Part shown: positions 43,107 to 51,553 of the stretch, in pieces
Layout: each line of letters opens with the position of its first letter
How positions within the stretch are numbered: position 1 is the first letter of the stretch
Translations under genes and position numbers: made by a program
The notes under the pieces: model-generated
The model's input: only the letters and a program-made list of their open reading frames with translations
What the model was told of the DNA's origin: nothing
Databases searched by the model: none
NCBI GenBank assembly: GCA_018432235.1
Contig: JAHDLO010000026.1
Location: forward strand, 186,001 to 250,000
Source: Clostridiaceae bacterium
GTDB taxonomy: Bacteria; Bacillota; Clostridia; Peptostreptococcales; Natronincolaceae
DNA: 64,000 nt
Reading direction: 5' to 3'

Positions 43107-43796
43107 ATGGAGGAGCTGGAAAAGCGTTTAATAACGCCGGATGATATAATTGCCAGGATGAGTGATGCCTATAAGCTTAAGAAAAAGCTATCAATTGTGA
43201 GGCTGGGAGACGGAGAGGCTCTGGCACTTGCTCAGGACCTGGTTTTGCCCTGCAAGGAGATCAGAAAGAGAAATTTTTTACCCTATGCAGGATTGGTAGT
43301 GCCGAATTTAAAGGCTAGAGATGAACTGGCGGAGTCGGTAAGAAGAGCCAGTATAGTCGGTGTAGCGATAAACAGTACGCCGGATTTTACTCCTCTTTTG
43401 AAAAAGGCATTGGCAGCACATCGTATAGACATCAATAAGCTTCAGCTTACAAATGCCTGCATAAATTACTTTTTGCTGGAAAATAATCGCCTTAAGCAGC
43501 TGCTGTTAAAGGAGCCTAAGCCGAGGGTCCTGCTGGTAGGCAATAAAACCGACAAATTAGCTGGCATTATGAGAAAAAGTGAAATCAGGGTTATTGCCGC
43601 TATTAAGCCAGTTATGGGAGTGCGGGATTGGAGAAGGGTAATGAAAATAATAACCCAGTATAAATTTGATATAGCTTTGGTATCTGCCGGAATAGCTGCA
43701 GTAATGCTTTCAGAAAAAATCGCAAATCATATGAATAAGATATCGCTGGACTTCGGGCATGCTGCCAATGAAATCATTAAGAATAATAGCTTTTAG
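43107..43796 (+). CDS. GT-D fold glycosyltransferase, copy 2
   Basis: A 229-residue relative of the protein at 41523-42263. It has the signature VRLGDGEALALAQD (RxGDGE) near residue 32 and the ending IALVSAGIAAVMLSEKIA, then ISLDFGHAANEI. The two copies are perhaps 30 percent identical, so they are old paralogues that may add different sugars or act in succession. It follows the GT2 gene by 25 bases in the same direction and is followed by a small GAACCCC hairpin. Confidence 0.8.
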   Translation: MEELEKRLITPDDIIARMSDAYKLKKKLSIVRLGDGEALALAQDLVLPCKEIRKRNFLPYAGLVVPNLKARDELAESVRRASIVGVAINSTPDFTPLLKKALAAHRIDINKLQLTNACINYFLLENNRLKQLLLKEPKPRVLLVGNKTDKLAGIMRKSEIRVIAAIKPVMGVRDWRRVMKIITQYKFDIALVSAGIAAVMLSEKIANHMNKISLDFGHAANEIIKNNSF

Positions 43797-43918
43797 AACC
43801 CCTGAGGGGGTTCTAATTCATGCACGAAAAGCCCAGAACAGTAATATTATTTAAGCAGGAAAACCTATGATCCATGTCGCTGCCCCATTACCCTTTACAT
43901 ATAAGGAGGTGAAGGAAT

Positions 43919-44566
43919 ATGGCGATTTATCGATTTATCAGTAACAGTGTCGGCACCTATGTCAGGGAAGCAGGTGATTTAAGCTTTTCGGAGCTTGCTG
44001 TCAAATTGACGAATACACCGGAGGTTTGGCCTGAAATAAAGGTGTTGATGCCACTGGCTGCTTTAAAGCCAGAGTGGATATGGCAAACAAATCCAATAAC
44101 CACAGTGGGGGCTTCCGTAGGACAGATAAGATATTTTGGAAGAGGCATAAGTTTCTTAGGCCTTCAGCCCCAGGCAACAGCCTACAATGCTTCGATATCA
44201 CTTTTAGTATTGGTGGATGATGCCTTTAGCGGAAAGCTCAGGGTTGAAGGATATATTCTTGATCAGTTAACAAGTACAAATAGCTATGACATTACTGAAG
44301 GGGATGTCAGCATAAGGGGAGGGATTAACAGCTTAGGTCCGCCATACAAATGGCAATTTGCCTCAAAATATACTATTGAGTCACCTATCATAGCCGGTAC
44401 AACAGAAATTAGAGTTTACCTAGAGATAGAGGCGATAAACTATCCTCAGGAAAAAGGAACACCGCAGTCAAATCCGGCTGGCTTACAATATCTATTGGAG
44501 GTGGCTAACATACCAGCGGTGAATACCTCAAGTGTATCAGATATAGTGCCGGTATTACTATTTTAA
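43919..44566 (+). CDS. Unknown beta-rich protein in the glycan cluster
   Basis: A 215-residue protein with no recognised domain. It lacks a signal peptide and membrane helix and is rich in beta-strand segments, for example YRFISNSVGTYVREAGD and YNASISLLVLVDDAFSGKLRVEGYIL. The composition (Ser, Thr, Ile, few Cys) suggests a structural beta-sandwich. It could be the acceptor protein for the glycosyltransferases or a surface-layer subunit. This is only a guess from position. TAAGGAGGTGAAGG is an unusually strong ribosome site, consistent with abundant synthesis. A hairpin terminator follows. Confidence 0.6.
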   Translation: MAIYRFISNSVGTYVREAGDLSFSELAVKLTNTPEVWPEIKVLMPLAALKPEWIWQTNPITTVGASVGQIRYFGRGISFLGLQPQATAYNASISLLVLVDDAFSGKLRVEGYILDQLTSTNSYDITEGDVSIRGGINSLGPPYKWQFASKYTIESPIIAGTTEIRVYLEIEAINYPQEKGTPQSNPAGLQYLLEVANIPAVNTSSVSDIVPVLLF

Positions 44567-44572
44567 ATATAT

Positions 44573-44602
44573 GCCCTTGCCTCCAATGGGGGTAAGGGCT
44601 TT
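44573..44602 (+). terminator. Terminator after the beta-rich protein
   Basis: GCCCTTGCC pairs with GGTAAGGGC, with one G-U pair, followed by TTTAAA. It overlaps the apparent start of the longer version of the next frame, which supports a later start for that gene. Confidence 0.6.
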
Positions 44603-44663
44603 AAAAAAAGTGGATTTATCTCAACCTTCAATTGACGCAAGGTACTTGGGAGGAGGTGAATCA

Positions 44664-46472
44664 ATGGATAATCAAGATATTAGATTAAGTCTATGCATGA
44701 TTGTAAAAAATGAAGAAAAAAACCTGGCAAGATGCCTGGATAGTGTGAAAGCGGTGGTTGATGAAATCGTAATCATAGATACCGGCTCCACAGATGCAAC
44801 AAAGACTATAGCCGGATTTTATACGGACCTCATATATGATTTTGAATGGCAGGAGGACTTCAGTAGGGCTAGGAACTTCGCCGCCTCTCATGCAAGGGGG
44901 AAATGGATACTGACAATGGATGCAGACGATGAGCTGGAGACGCAGGATAAGGATTTATTGCTAAAGCTGCTGGAAAATGACGAGATAGAAGCTTATTTCT
45001 TTCCTGTTACCAGCTTTATAGGTGAAGCTGCAGGGCTGGAGAGAGTCATAAACATGAACCTGAGATTGTATAGAAACAAAAGGGATTATCAATATACAGG
45101 AAGAGTCCATGAGGAGCTGGCTTTAAATATATTAAGGGCTAAGCCTGAGGCAAAAATGGTATCAAGAAATGTCCGTATATATCATTATGGATACACGCCA
45201 AAGGAGATAAAGCTGAAGGAAAAGAATAGCAGAAACAGGAGAATATTAGAGCTGATGCTGGAGGAAAATCAGGAGGATGCCTTTTTATTGTTTGCACTGG
45301 GAAATGAATGCTTTGTTTCAAATGATTATAAGAGTGCATTGCAGCTTTATAATGGCGCTCTAAATAAAATAACGCCAGATTGCGGCTATGAATCGACGTT
45401 GATGCTAAGGATAGCCCTTTCCTTGATAGAACTGAAGGATTATGCTGGCGGTTTGGCGATGCTTGAAGAAGGAAGGGCTAAGTTTCCGAAGCAGACAGAT
45501 TTTATGTTTATAAAGGGAATCCTTCTTAAGGCTCAGCAAAAGCATTCAGCTGCAATAAGCTGCTTTAAAAGATGTCTTGAGATAGGTGAGGCACCTATAG
45601 CGTACAGGTTTGTTGAGGGGGTAGGCACTTTCAAATCTCATTGCTGCCTGGGTGATATATTTTATGAACAGGGGAAGTATGACCTTGCCCTCGAAGCATA
45701 TACAGCAGCGGTTGCATATCAGATAAATTACGAAAGAGCAGTGGAGGGCATGATCGCTACAGCGATAAAGCTTAGTGATGCAGTGAGGGGAGCGAAGATA
45801 GTAGAAGACTTGTTGGCACCCTTGGATATCCACAAAGCCTATTATTTAAGCAGAGCATATTTTAAGCTGAAGGCCTACGCTTTAGCTCTGCATTATATTA
45901 TAATTGTAAATGATGAAGCCAAGGGCTATTCCAGTATGCTCCTACAGGCAAAAATATATTTTTATACCGGTGATCTACAGAATTCAATTAAGATAATTGA
46001 GACAATCGAGGATAATGAATTTGTTGATATAGATTTTTTACAGCTGCAGCTGATGTGTTATTTGCTGCTGGAGGCGCATGTGAAGGTACCCCGGGTATTA
46101 GCAAGGCTAAAGGAGATGGATGAAGACCATCTAAGCTATGCCACCTACAACGCACTGGTGGCTCTGCTGAAGGAGGGAGAAGTAAGAGACTTCCCTCCTA
46201 CAGACTCATCTGAGGTATGGGAATATACAAATATCATATTTCAAATTTTAAAGCGATTACTGGAAATACAAGCGCTGGATCTGTTTAAGAAATCAGTTAA
46301 GCTGCTTGAGTATGTTAAGGATCCCAATGCCTTATTAAGACTAGGAAAGCTTTATTATCACTTTGGATATCCCATCCAGGCAGGGGTGGAAATTACTCGT
46401 TCCATTGCGTTATATGATGTATCTGATGATGAAGGCAATCGTATATTGATGGAGATTAATAAAGAAAAATAA
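44664..46472 (+). CDS. GT2 glycosyltransferase with TPR-like repeats
   Basis: A 602-residue two-part protein. Residues 8-210 are a GT2 domain of the SunS type: LSLCMIVKNEEKNLARCLDSV, IVIIDTGSTDATKTIA, WILTMDADDELE (acidic triad) and YTGRVHEELAL. The remaining 390 residues are helical TPR-like repeats (AFLLFALGNECFVSNDYKSALQLY, then CLEIGEAPIAYRFVEGVG). Such proteins glycosylate peptides or proteins. The frame opens at 44571, inside the previous terminator. GGAGGAGGTGA at 44650-44659 marks the ATG at 44664. It is last in the glycan locus. Confidence 0.88.
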   Translation: MDNQDIRLSLCMIVKNEEKNLARCLDSVKAVVDEIVIIDTGSTDATKTIAGFYTDLIYDFEWQEDFSRARNFAASHARGKWILTMDADDELETQDKDLLLKLLENDEIEAYFFPVTSFIGEAAGLERVINMNLRLYRNKRDYQYTGRVHEELALNILRAKPEAKMVSRNVRIYHYGYTPKEIKLKEKNSRNRRILELMLEENQEDAFLLFALGNECFVSNDYKSALQLYNGALNKITPDCGYESTLMLRIALSLIELKDYAGGLAMLEEGRAKFPKQTDFMFIKGILLKAQQKHSAAISCFKRCLEIGEAPIAYRFVEGVGTFKSHCCLGDIFYEQGKYDLALEAYTAAVAYQINYERAVEGMIATAIKLSDAVRGAKIVEDLLAPLDIHKAYYLSRAYFKLKAYALALHYIIIVNDEAKGYSSMLLQAKIYFYTGDLQNSIKIIETIEDNEFVDIDFLQLQLMCYLLLEAHVKVPRVLARLKEMDEDHLSYATYNALVALLKEGEVRDFPPTDSSEVWEYTNIIFQILKRLLEIQALDLFKKSVKLLEYVKDPNALLRLGKLYYHFGYPIQAGVEITRSIALYDVSDDEGNRILMEINKEK

Positions 46473-46496
46473 AGCATTGTGCTTTTGAGAGATATT

Positions 46497-46538
46497 AGCC
46501 CAGGCATTTCATAATGTCTGGGCTTTGATGATTTTTAA
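46497..46538 (+). terminator. Terminator after the glycan locus
   Basis: AGCCCAGGCATT pairs with AATGTCTGGGCT over four bases. The T-run follows only after TTGATGA, so strength is uncertain. Confidence 0.6.
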
Positions 46539-46644
46539 GTACCTGCAATATAACACAGTGGGGTACTAGGAATTATAAAAGGATAAAATGGAAAAGGCAA
46601 AAAAAGAAAAACTTTCAAAACCCAAAAATACTTAATGGTGAATG

Positions 46645-46673
46645 TTGACAAAAATACTAGGATATAATATACT
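46645..46673 (+). promoter_or_regulatory. Promoter of the Fe-S assembly operon
   Basis: TTGACA at 46645-46650 and TATACT at 46668-46673 are 17 bases apart. An inverted repeat ATTCCAA-N9-TTGGGAT lies just downstream at 46682-46704 and could be the operator for the Rrf2 regulator. Confidence 0.68.
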
Positions 46674-46723
46674 AATGATGAATTCCAATCAAATCACTTG
46701 GGATTAAAAAAAGGAGTGATAGT

Positions 46724-47173
46724 ATGAAGTTATCGACGAAGGGAAGATATGGCTTAAAAGCAATGTATGATCTAGCTATTCACTTCGGTGACGGTCCTAT
46801 ATCCCTTAAGAATATAGCTGAGCGACAGCGGATTTCTGACCACTATCTTGAGCAGTTAATAGCGACTCTTAGAAAATCAGGGCTTGTTAAAAGCGTCAGG
46901 GGTGCTCAGGGAGGATATACACTTTCAGAGTCACCAGAAAAAATTACAGTAGGAGAAATCATCCGTTCATTAGAGGGACCTTTAGGCGTAGCGGAATGCT
47001 CGCTGGAGGAGGAGCCTACTGCCTGTGAGAACGCCGAATGCTGCGTAACAAGGGTGATATGGAAAAAAATTCAGGATAGCATAAGTGATGTCATAGATTC
47101 AATTACCCTTCAGGACATGGTGGATGATTATTATAGAATGAACAAGAAGGATAATTTAATGTTTTATATATAA
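46724..47173 (+). CDS. Rrf2-family regulator (IscR/CymR type)
   Basis: A 149-residue winged-helix protein opening MKLSTKGRYGLKAMYDLA, with the DNA-recognition helix in ISDHYLEQLIATLRKSGLVKSVRGAQGGY. The C-terminal part has cysteines in the pattern C-x9-C-x4-CC (CSLEEEPTACENAECC), like IscR-type proteins that bind an Fe-S cluster. B. subtilis CymR, at the same chromosomal place, lacks such a cluster. It precedes iscS and iscU and probably controls them according to Fe-S or cysteine status. An inverted repeat lies between promoter and ribosome site. AAGGAGTGAT precedes the ATG. Confidence 0.88.
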   Translation: MKLSTKGRYGLKAMYDLAIHFGDGPISLKNIAERQRISDHYLEQLIATLRKSGLVKSVRGAQGGYTLSESPEKITVGEIIRSLEGPLGVAECSLEEEPTACENAECCVTRVIWKKIQDSISDVIDSITLQDMVDDYYRMNKKDNLMFYI

Positions 47174-47202
47174 TAAAGAACAAGTCGTAAGGAGATGTAG
47201 AC

Positions 47203-48381
47203 ATGAGAAAAAAAGTATATTTAGACTACTCTGCAACAACACCGATGAAGAAGGAAGTTTTAGATGAAATGCTGCCATTCTTTAATGTGCAGTTTGGAAA
47301 TCCTTCCAGCATTCATTCCTTCGGCAGGGATAACAAAACAGCTGTAGCGAAGGCAAGGGAGCAAATTGCCAAAACCATCAATGCGGCATCAGATGAAATA
47401 TTCTTTACTGCTGGTGGTTCCGAGTCCGACAACTGGGCCATCAAGGGTGTTGCCTATGCACTTAAGGAGAAGGGAAAACATATCATTACCTCCAAAATCG
47501 AGCATCATGCTGTTTTACACACCTGTCAGTATTTGGAAAAGGAAGGCTTTGAAGTTACTTACTTAAATGTTGATGCTTACGGCCTAATCAGCCTTGAGGA
47601 GCTGAAGGCTGCAATTAGACCTGATACAATCCTTATTACGATTATGTTCGCAAATAATGAAATCGGAACGGTAGAGCCTGTAAAGGAAATAGCAGCAATG
47701 GCAAAGGCGCATGGCATTACCTTCCATACTGATGCAGTTCAAGCCTATGGTAATTTGCCAATAGATGTTAAGGAACTGGGCATTGACTTGATGTCAATTT
47801 CTGCCCATAAGGTATATGGACCTAAAGGAATCGGTGCGCTTTATGTGAAAAAGGGAACTAAATTGCATCCCTTGATTCATGGCGGTGCTCAGGAGAAAAA
47901 GAGAAGAGCAGGAACCGAGAACGTGCCGGGTATTGTAGGCTTCGGAAAGGCAGCTGAAATGGCTTTTGAGGATTTAGAGGGACATATGGAAAGCCTTATT
48001 TCAAAAAGAGATCGCCTCATTCAGGAGCTGAAGGAAAGGATTCCCTTTATGCATTTAAATGGGCATCCAACCAAGAGGCTTCCGGGAAATGTTAATATTT
48101 GTATTCAATTTATTGAAGGAGAAGCACTATTATTGAGTTTGGATATGGTAGGCATAGCCTCCTCCAGCGGTTCAGCCTGCACCTCTGGCTCATTGGATCC
48201 GTCTCATGTGCTGATGGCAATTGGTTTGACCCACGAGGTTGCCCATGGCTCCCTAAGAATTACAATAGGTGACTTTACTACAGATGAGGATATTGATTAT
48301 GTGATTCAGCAGCTGCCGCCTATTGTAGACCGATTAAGACAAATGTCACCGCTGTTTGAGAAGGTAAAAGGAGGAAATTAA
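47203..48381 (+). CDS. iscS: Cysteine desulfurase
   Basis: A 392-residue PLP enzyme that takes sulfur from cysteine for Fe-S clusters and thiolation. It starts MRKKVYLDYSATTPMKKEV. The PLP lysine is in ISAHKVYGPKG (about K203), and the persulfide cysteine in SSSGSACTSGSLDPSHVL (about C326) lies in a normal group-I loop. It matches the NifS/IscS type with IscU as partner, which follows two bases after its stop. The AAGGAGATG ribosome site is 30 bases after the regulator gene. Confidence 0.95.
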   Translation: MRKKVYLDYSATTPMKKEVLDEMLPFFNVQFGNPSSIHSFGRDNKTAVAKAREQIAKTINAASDEIFFTAGGSESDNWAIKGVAYALKEKGKHIITSKIEHHAVLHTCQYLEKEGFEVTYLNVDAYGLISLEELKAAIRPDTILITIMFANNEIGTVEPVKEIAAMAKAHGITFHTDAVQAYGNLPIDVKELGIDLMSISAHKVYGPKGIGALYVKKGTKLHPLIHGGAQEKKRRAGTENVPGIVGFGKAAEMAFEDLEGHMESLISKRDRLIQELKERIPFMHLNGHPTKRLPGNVNICIQFIEGEALLLSLDMVGIASSSGSACTSGSLDPSHVLMAIGLTHEVAHGSLRITIGDFTTDEDIDYVIQQLPPIVDRLRQMSPLFEKVKGGN

Positions 48382-48382
48382 T

Positions 48383-48829
48383 ATGTACAGTGATAAAGTA
48401 ATGGATCATTTTATGAATCCCAGAAATGTAGGGGAAATAGAAAATGCAGATGCAGTTGGTCAGGTTGGAAATCCTAAATGCGGAGATATAATGAAAATGT
48501 ATTTAAAGATAGAGGATGGCGTCATCGTAGATGTTAAATTCAAAACCTTCGGCTGTGGGTCAGCTATAGCCACCTCCAGCATGGCGACTGAAATGATCAT
48601 GGGTAAGACAATAGAGGAGGCATTAAACCTTTCAAATAAGGCTGTGGCAGAGGCTTTAGACGGACTTCCGCCGGTGAAAATGCATTGCTCTGTTTTGGCT
48701 GAACAGGCTGTAAAATCAGCTATCTATCATTACGCTGAAAAAAATGGGCTTTACTTTAAGGAGCTGGAAGGCTTTGATCCAGATGCCGATGAGGACCATC
48801 ATCATGACGAGGAAAGCTGTCATATATAG
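48383..48829 (+). CDS. iscU: Fe-S cluster scaffold protein
   Basis: A 148-residue IscU/NifU-N scaffold. The three cluster cysteines are in GNPKCGDIM, TFGCGSAIATSSM and MHCSVLAEQA, with the conserved aspartate beside the first. It accepts persulfide from the cysteine desulfurase encoded just upstream, with which it forms an operon. The C-terminal tail (DADEDHHHDEESCH) is rich in His and acid and ends close to a fourth cysteine. This extension is common among clostridial NifU-like proteins and may help metal delivery, which is inference. Confidence 0.94.
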   Translation: MYSDKVMDHFMNPRNVGEIENADAVGQVGNPKCGDIMKMYLKIEDGVIVDVKFKTFGCGSAIATSSMATEMIMGKTIEEALNLSNKAVAEALDGLPPVKMHCSVLAEQAVKSAIYHYAEKNGLYFKELEGFDPDADEDHHHDEESCHI

Positions 48830-48847
48830 ACACAAAATACCTAATTA

Positions 48848-48880
48848 AAATGCAGGGATTACCTGCATTTTTTCTTTTTT
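48848..48880 (+). terminator. Terminator after iscU
   Basis: AAATGCAGG pairs with CCTGCATTT over five bases and is followed by TTTCTTTTTT. Confidence 0.9.
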
Positions 48881-48921
48881 GAATGGAAAAATATAATTGA
48901 TGGCTGAAGGAGGGAAATATC

Positions 48922-49467
48922 ATGCTGAGCTGCCTCGATATTATTGGAAAGCAAATTATTAATTGTAGAAATCAGACCACCAGCTATAATGTTGCGGACA
49001 TCCTTTTTCAAAGGAGAGAGCTGAAGGTCATTGCGCTTCGATTAAATACGACAAAAAAAAGTAAAACAACGCTCTTTCTGCCCCTCAGAAAAATAATAGA
49101 TGTCAATGAAAGAGGAGTAATTATTCAACAGGTAGGAGATATCGTTAAGCTGGAGGAGGCACCGTCACTGGCGAAGACCTTTAAGGAATTTAGAAGCATC
49201 ATAGGCTTCGAGGTCTACTCTGCTACACAGGATTTATTGGGTATTGTAAAGAATTATAAATTTGATCTTAGAACAGGAGAAATCATGAGCTTTGTCATAA
49301 GTGAAGGCTTCTTTACAGATATTACCTCCGGATATTCCCTTTTGCCCCCCATCACCAGCATAGACTATGGAAAAAAAGCAATTGTTATGGCGGAGGGGGA
49401 GGAATTACTTATTTCCAGCAGCACAGGCGGCTTGAAAAAATTACTTGGTATAGATGACCGCATATAA
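48922..49467 (+). CDS. PRC-barrel protein (YrrD-like)
   Basis: A 181-residue soluble protein with two PRC-barrel-like beta domains (about residues 1-85 and 90-165): LDIIGKQIINCRNQTTSYNVADILF, and FRSIIGFEVYSATQDLLGIVKNYKFDLRTGEI. The family binds various partners, and a function for YrrD is not known. The gene lies where yrrD lies in B. subtilis, followed by the DUF3918 peptide and the AI-2E transporter. AAGGAGGG is the ribosome site. Confidence 0.83.
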   Translation: MLSCLDIIGKQIINCRNQTTSYNVADILFQRRELKVIALRLNTTKKSKTTLFLPLRKIIDVNERGVIIQQVGDIVKLEEAPSLAKTFKEFRSIIGFEVYSATQDLLGIVKNYKFDLRTGEIMSFVISEGFFTDITSGYSLLPPITSIDYGKKAIVMAEGEELLISSSTGGLKKLLGIDDRI

Positions 49468-49508
49468 CAAAGAATAAATTTGAGGAATCTAATTGAGGAG
49501 TGATAAGA

Positions 49509-49679
49509 ATGAATAGAGGAAGCAGTATGACTGGTTTATTAACAGCAGGCATTGTAGGTGTTACTATAGGTGCCTACGCAGTAAGCCACATATCTCCAAG
49601 GGAAAGAAAAAAGGCAATGAAAAGAACAAGAAGGATGTTGACAAAGGCAACAGGAATGCTAATATCCAATATACTATAA
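49509..49679 (+). CDS. DUF3918-like small membrane peptide (YrzQ-like)
   Basis: A 56-residue protein that is too short for ordinary gene finding. It begins MNRGSSMTGLLTAGIVG, has one hydrophobic helix (residues 8-26), and a basic half (ISPRERKKAMKRTRRMLTKA). GAGGAGTGATAAG is well placed before the ATG. The composition and position between the YrrD-like and the AI-2E protein fit the YrzQ/DUF3918 family of B. subtilis. The role is unknown. A short hairpin follows the stop. Confidence 0.75.
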   Translation: MNRGSSMTGLLTAGIVGVTIGAYAVSHISPRERKKAMKRTRRMLTKATGMLISNIL

Positions 49680-49681
49680 GG

Positions 49682-49703
49682 GCAGCTTCAAAGCTGCTTT
49701 TAT
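49682..49703 (+). terminator. Short terminator after the small membrane peptide
   Basis: GCAGCTT pairs with AAGCTGC over a two-base loop (or five pairs with a six-base loop) and is followed by TTTTA. Confidence 0.65.
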
Positions 49704-49798
49704 AGCAAATAAACAAGGATACATAGAAAACTAGAATAAAACCAGTTCCCTTGGTGTATATAAAACTAGGTGCTTATTTCAGTTTTTGGGGTGATATA

Positions 49799-51031
49799 AT
49801 GAATAAAGGTGCAATAGAGACGGTATCTAAAAGCATTAAATATTTAACTGAGGGTAAGTATTTGGAAAACTCCTTGAATTTTATGATTCAAGTGCTGGTT
49901 GTAATTCTTTTGGCTGCTATTTTATATTACCTGGTGAATATAGGAAATAGATACATAGAAGACAAAAAAAGACTAGCCATAAAAAAGAAGCAGATTGCAT
50001 ATCTCACCATAACATTAGTCGGTGTTTTATTTTTTTTGCTGCTGGTCAATCTAAGAGGGCTTCTATTTAATATGCTATCACCATTTATTTATGCAATAGT
50101 TTTAGCCTACATATTAAATCCCCTAATAAAAAAGCTATGTGGCCGAGGAATGCCAAGGCTTTGGGGCGTTCTTTTGGTGTATTTGGCAATTTCTATAGTG
50201 ATTTTAATATTTTCCATCACCTTAATACCACGGATGACAGCAGAGGTAAGAAATTTAATAGAGCTGTTGCCCAAGTATGGCAACGAAACCTTTGATTATT
50301 TTTATGACATTTATTTAAGCTACAATAAAAATGTTGAGAATCTTCCGGAGGAGTTTAATGCTGTTAAGGATTTGCTGAGAATCAATATCAATAGAATTCA
50401 GGACATCGTCATCAACATACTAAAATCAGTTACCGAGGGACTTCTGGCAATTTTTTCTAAGGTAATAGGGGTTATATTGATACCAATATTGGCTTTTTAT
50501 TTTTTAAAGGATGCTGAGGAATTTAAAAGAAGCTTAATAATGCTAATTCCTGCTAAGGCTAGAAGAGAGGTCCTGTCTATAGCAAAGGATGTGGATAAGG
50601 TCTTAGGCGGCTTTATCAGAGGTCAGTTGATCGTAGCTGCCTTTGTAGGTCTAATGACCACAATAGCCCTAATGCTGCTAAGAGTTAACTTCGCCGTTTT
50701 GGTGGGACTTATAGCTGGTCTGGCAAATATTATACCGTATTTCGGACCAATCATCGGAATAATTCCCGGTGTTTTGTTTGCTATTATGGACAGTCCCATG
50801 AAAGCCCTGTGGGTTATAATCACCTTTACCGTTATACAGCAAATCGAAAGTGCCATTCTTTCTCCGAAGATTGTTGGAGAGAGTGTTGGTCTACATCCCA
50901 TATTCGTTATTTTGGCGCTGTTGATTGGGGGGAGATTCTTTGGCGTTGTAGGTCTGCTGGCAGCAGTGCCGGCAGCTGGAGTGCTGAAGGTACTGGGCAA
51001 TCACATTATTAAATACATTGTGAGATTTTAG
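49799..51031 (+). CDS. AI-2E family transporter (YrrI-like)
   Basis: A 410-residue membrane protein of the AI-2E/PerM family with seven or eight helices. It shows LSPFIYAIVLAYILNPLIKKL, the soluble segment between helices 3 and 4, and the conserved tail GLIAGLANIIPYFGPIIGIIPG and LSPKIVGESVGLHPIFVILALLIGGRFFG. Some members are Na+/H+ antiporters, and the substrate of this one is unknown. The frame opens at 49751, but TTGGGGTGATAT fits the ATG at 49799. In B. subtilis the same gene precedes alaS. Confidence 0.9.
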   Translation: MNKGAIETVSKSIKYLTEGKYLENSLNFMIQVLVVILLAAILYYLVNIGNRYIEDKKRLAIKKKQIAYLTITLVGVLFFLLLVNLRGLLFNMLSPFIYAIVLAYILNPLIKKLCGRGMPRLWGVLLVYLAISIVILIFSITLIPRMTAEVRNLIELLPKYGNETFDYFYDIYLSYNKNVENLPEEFNAVKDLLRININRIQDIVINILKSVTEGLLAIFSKVIGVILIPILAFYFLKDAEEFKRSLIMLIPAKARREVLSIAKDVDKVLGGFIRGQLIVAAFVGLMTTIALMLLRVNFAVLVGLIAGLANIIPYFGPIIGIIPGVLFAIMDSPMKALWVIITFTVIQQIESAILSPKIVGESVGLHPIFVILALLIGGRFFGVVGLLAAVPAAGVLKVLGNHIIKYIVRF

Positions 51032-51057
51032 AAAAAACAACATTAAAAAGCAAACCA

Positions 51058-51086
51058 TTGACAAAATATAGGAAATTATATATAAT
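51058..51086 (+). promoter_or_regulatory. Promoter of the alaS T-box transcript
   Basis: TTGACA at 51058-51063 and TATAAT at 51081-51086 have exactly 17 bases between them. The start would be near 51093, just before stem I of the T-box. Confidence 0.88.
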
Positions 51087-51111
51087 TTTAAACAACAAAA
51101 TATTGTGAAAA

Positions 51112-51325
51112 GCAACGATGAGAAGGAGTAGCATATCTAAATTCTTAAAGAGAAGAGGCTCTTGGCTGTGAAGTCTCCAGAAATTGATATGGGAAGCAAT
51201 CTCTGAGCTATAATTTCGAATAAAGTAGAAATTATCGGAAATTCCGTTAAAGATGATTATTGTAAGGTGACCTTTATAGGTAATTAGGGTGGTACCGCGG
51301 GTTTTTCTCGTCCCTATTTATTTGT
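51112..51325 (+). promoter_or_regulatory. T-box riboswitch, tRNA-Ala-specific
   Basis: A complete T-box leader. The conserved AGGGTGGTACCGCGG lies at 51286-51300, and the terminator, in which CGCGGG and AGGG pair with CTCG and CCCT, ends at TTTATTT near 51325. Stem I begins with GAGTAGCA and ends with a specifier region CTGAGCTA, in which GCT (51207-51209) is an alanine codon. Uncharged tRNA-Ala should bind and permit read-through into alaS. The distance to the alaS start is unusually long because a further 130-base segment follows. Confidence 0.93.
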
Positions 51326-51400
51326 ATAAGGTTTTTTATTTTTTGGACTAAGGAAACTGTATAATAAAAATGAGCAGTATGTTTATACAGGGTTAAAAGC

Positions 51401-51530
51401 TTCCTGCTTAGTGTCTACGGGCTTATTGATAAAATTTAAGAGGTTATTAGCCCTAGACAATGCGAGATAAACTTATAAACCTGTATAAACTAAAATATAT
51501 ATGCACTTCCTTGGTGATATGCAATTTTCC
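51401..51530 (+). repeat. Alanyl-tRNA-synthetase-flanking repeat, copy A
   Basis: A noncoding segment of about 130 bases between the T-box terminator and the alaS start. It is roughly 65-70 percent identical to the segment at 54252-54379. Both contain TACGGGCT and TTAGCCCTAG, which pair as a stem of five or six bases over about 25-30 bases, then GTAT, a few bases, and the identical AAAATATATATGCACTTCC. Both end with TGATATGC and TTCC. No reading frame is present. It could be a structured RNA element or an inactive mobile repeat. Confidence 0.7.
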
Positions 51531-51553
51531 AACTATTAAAGGAGGTAACAACT

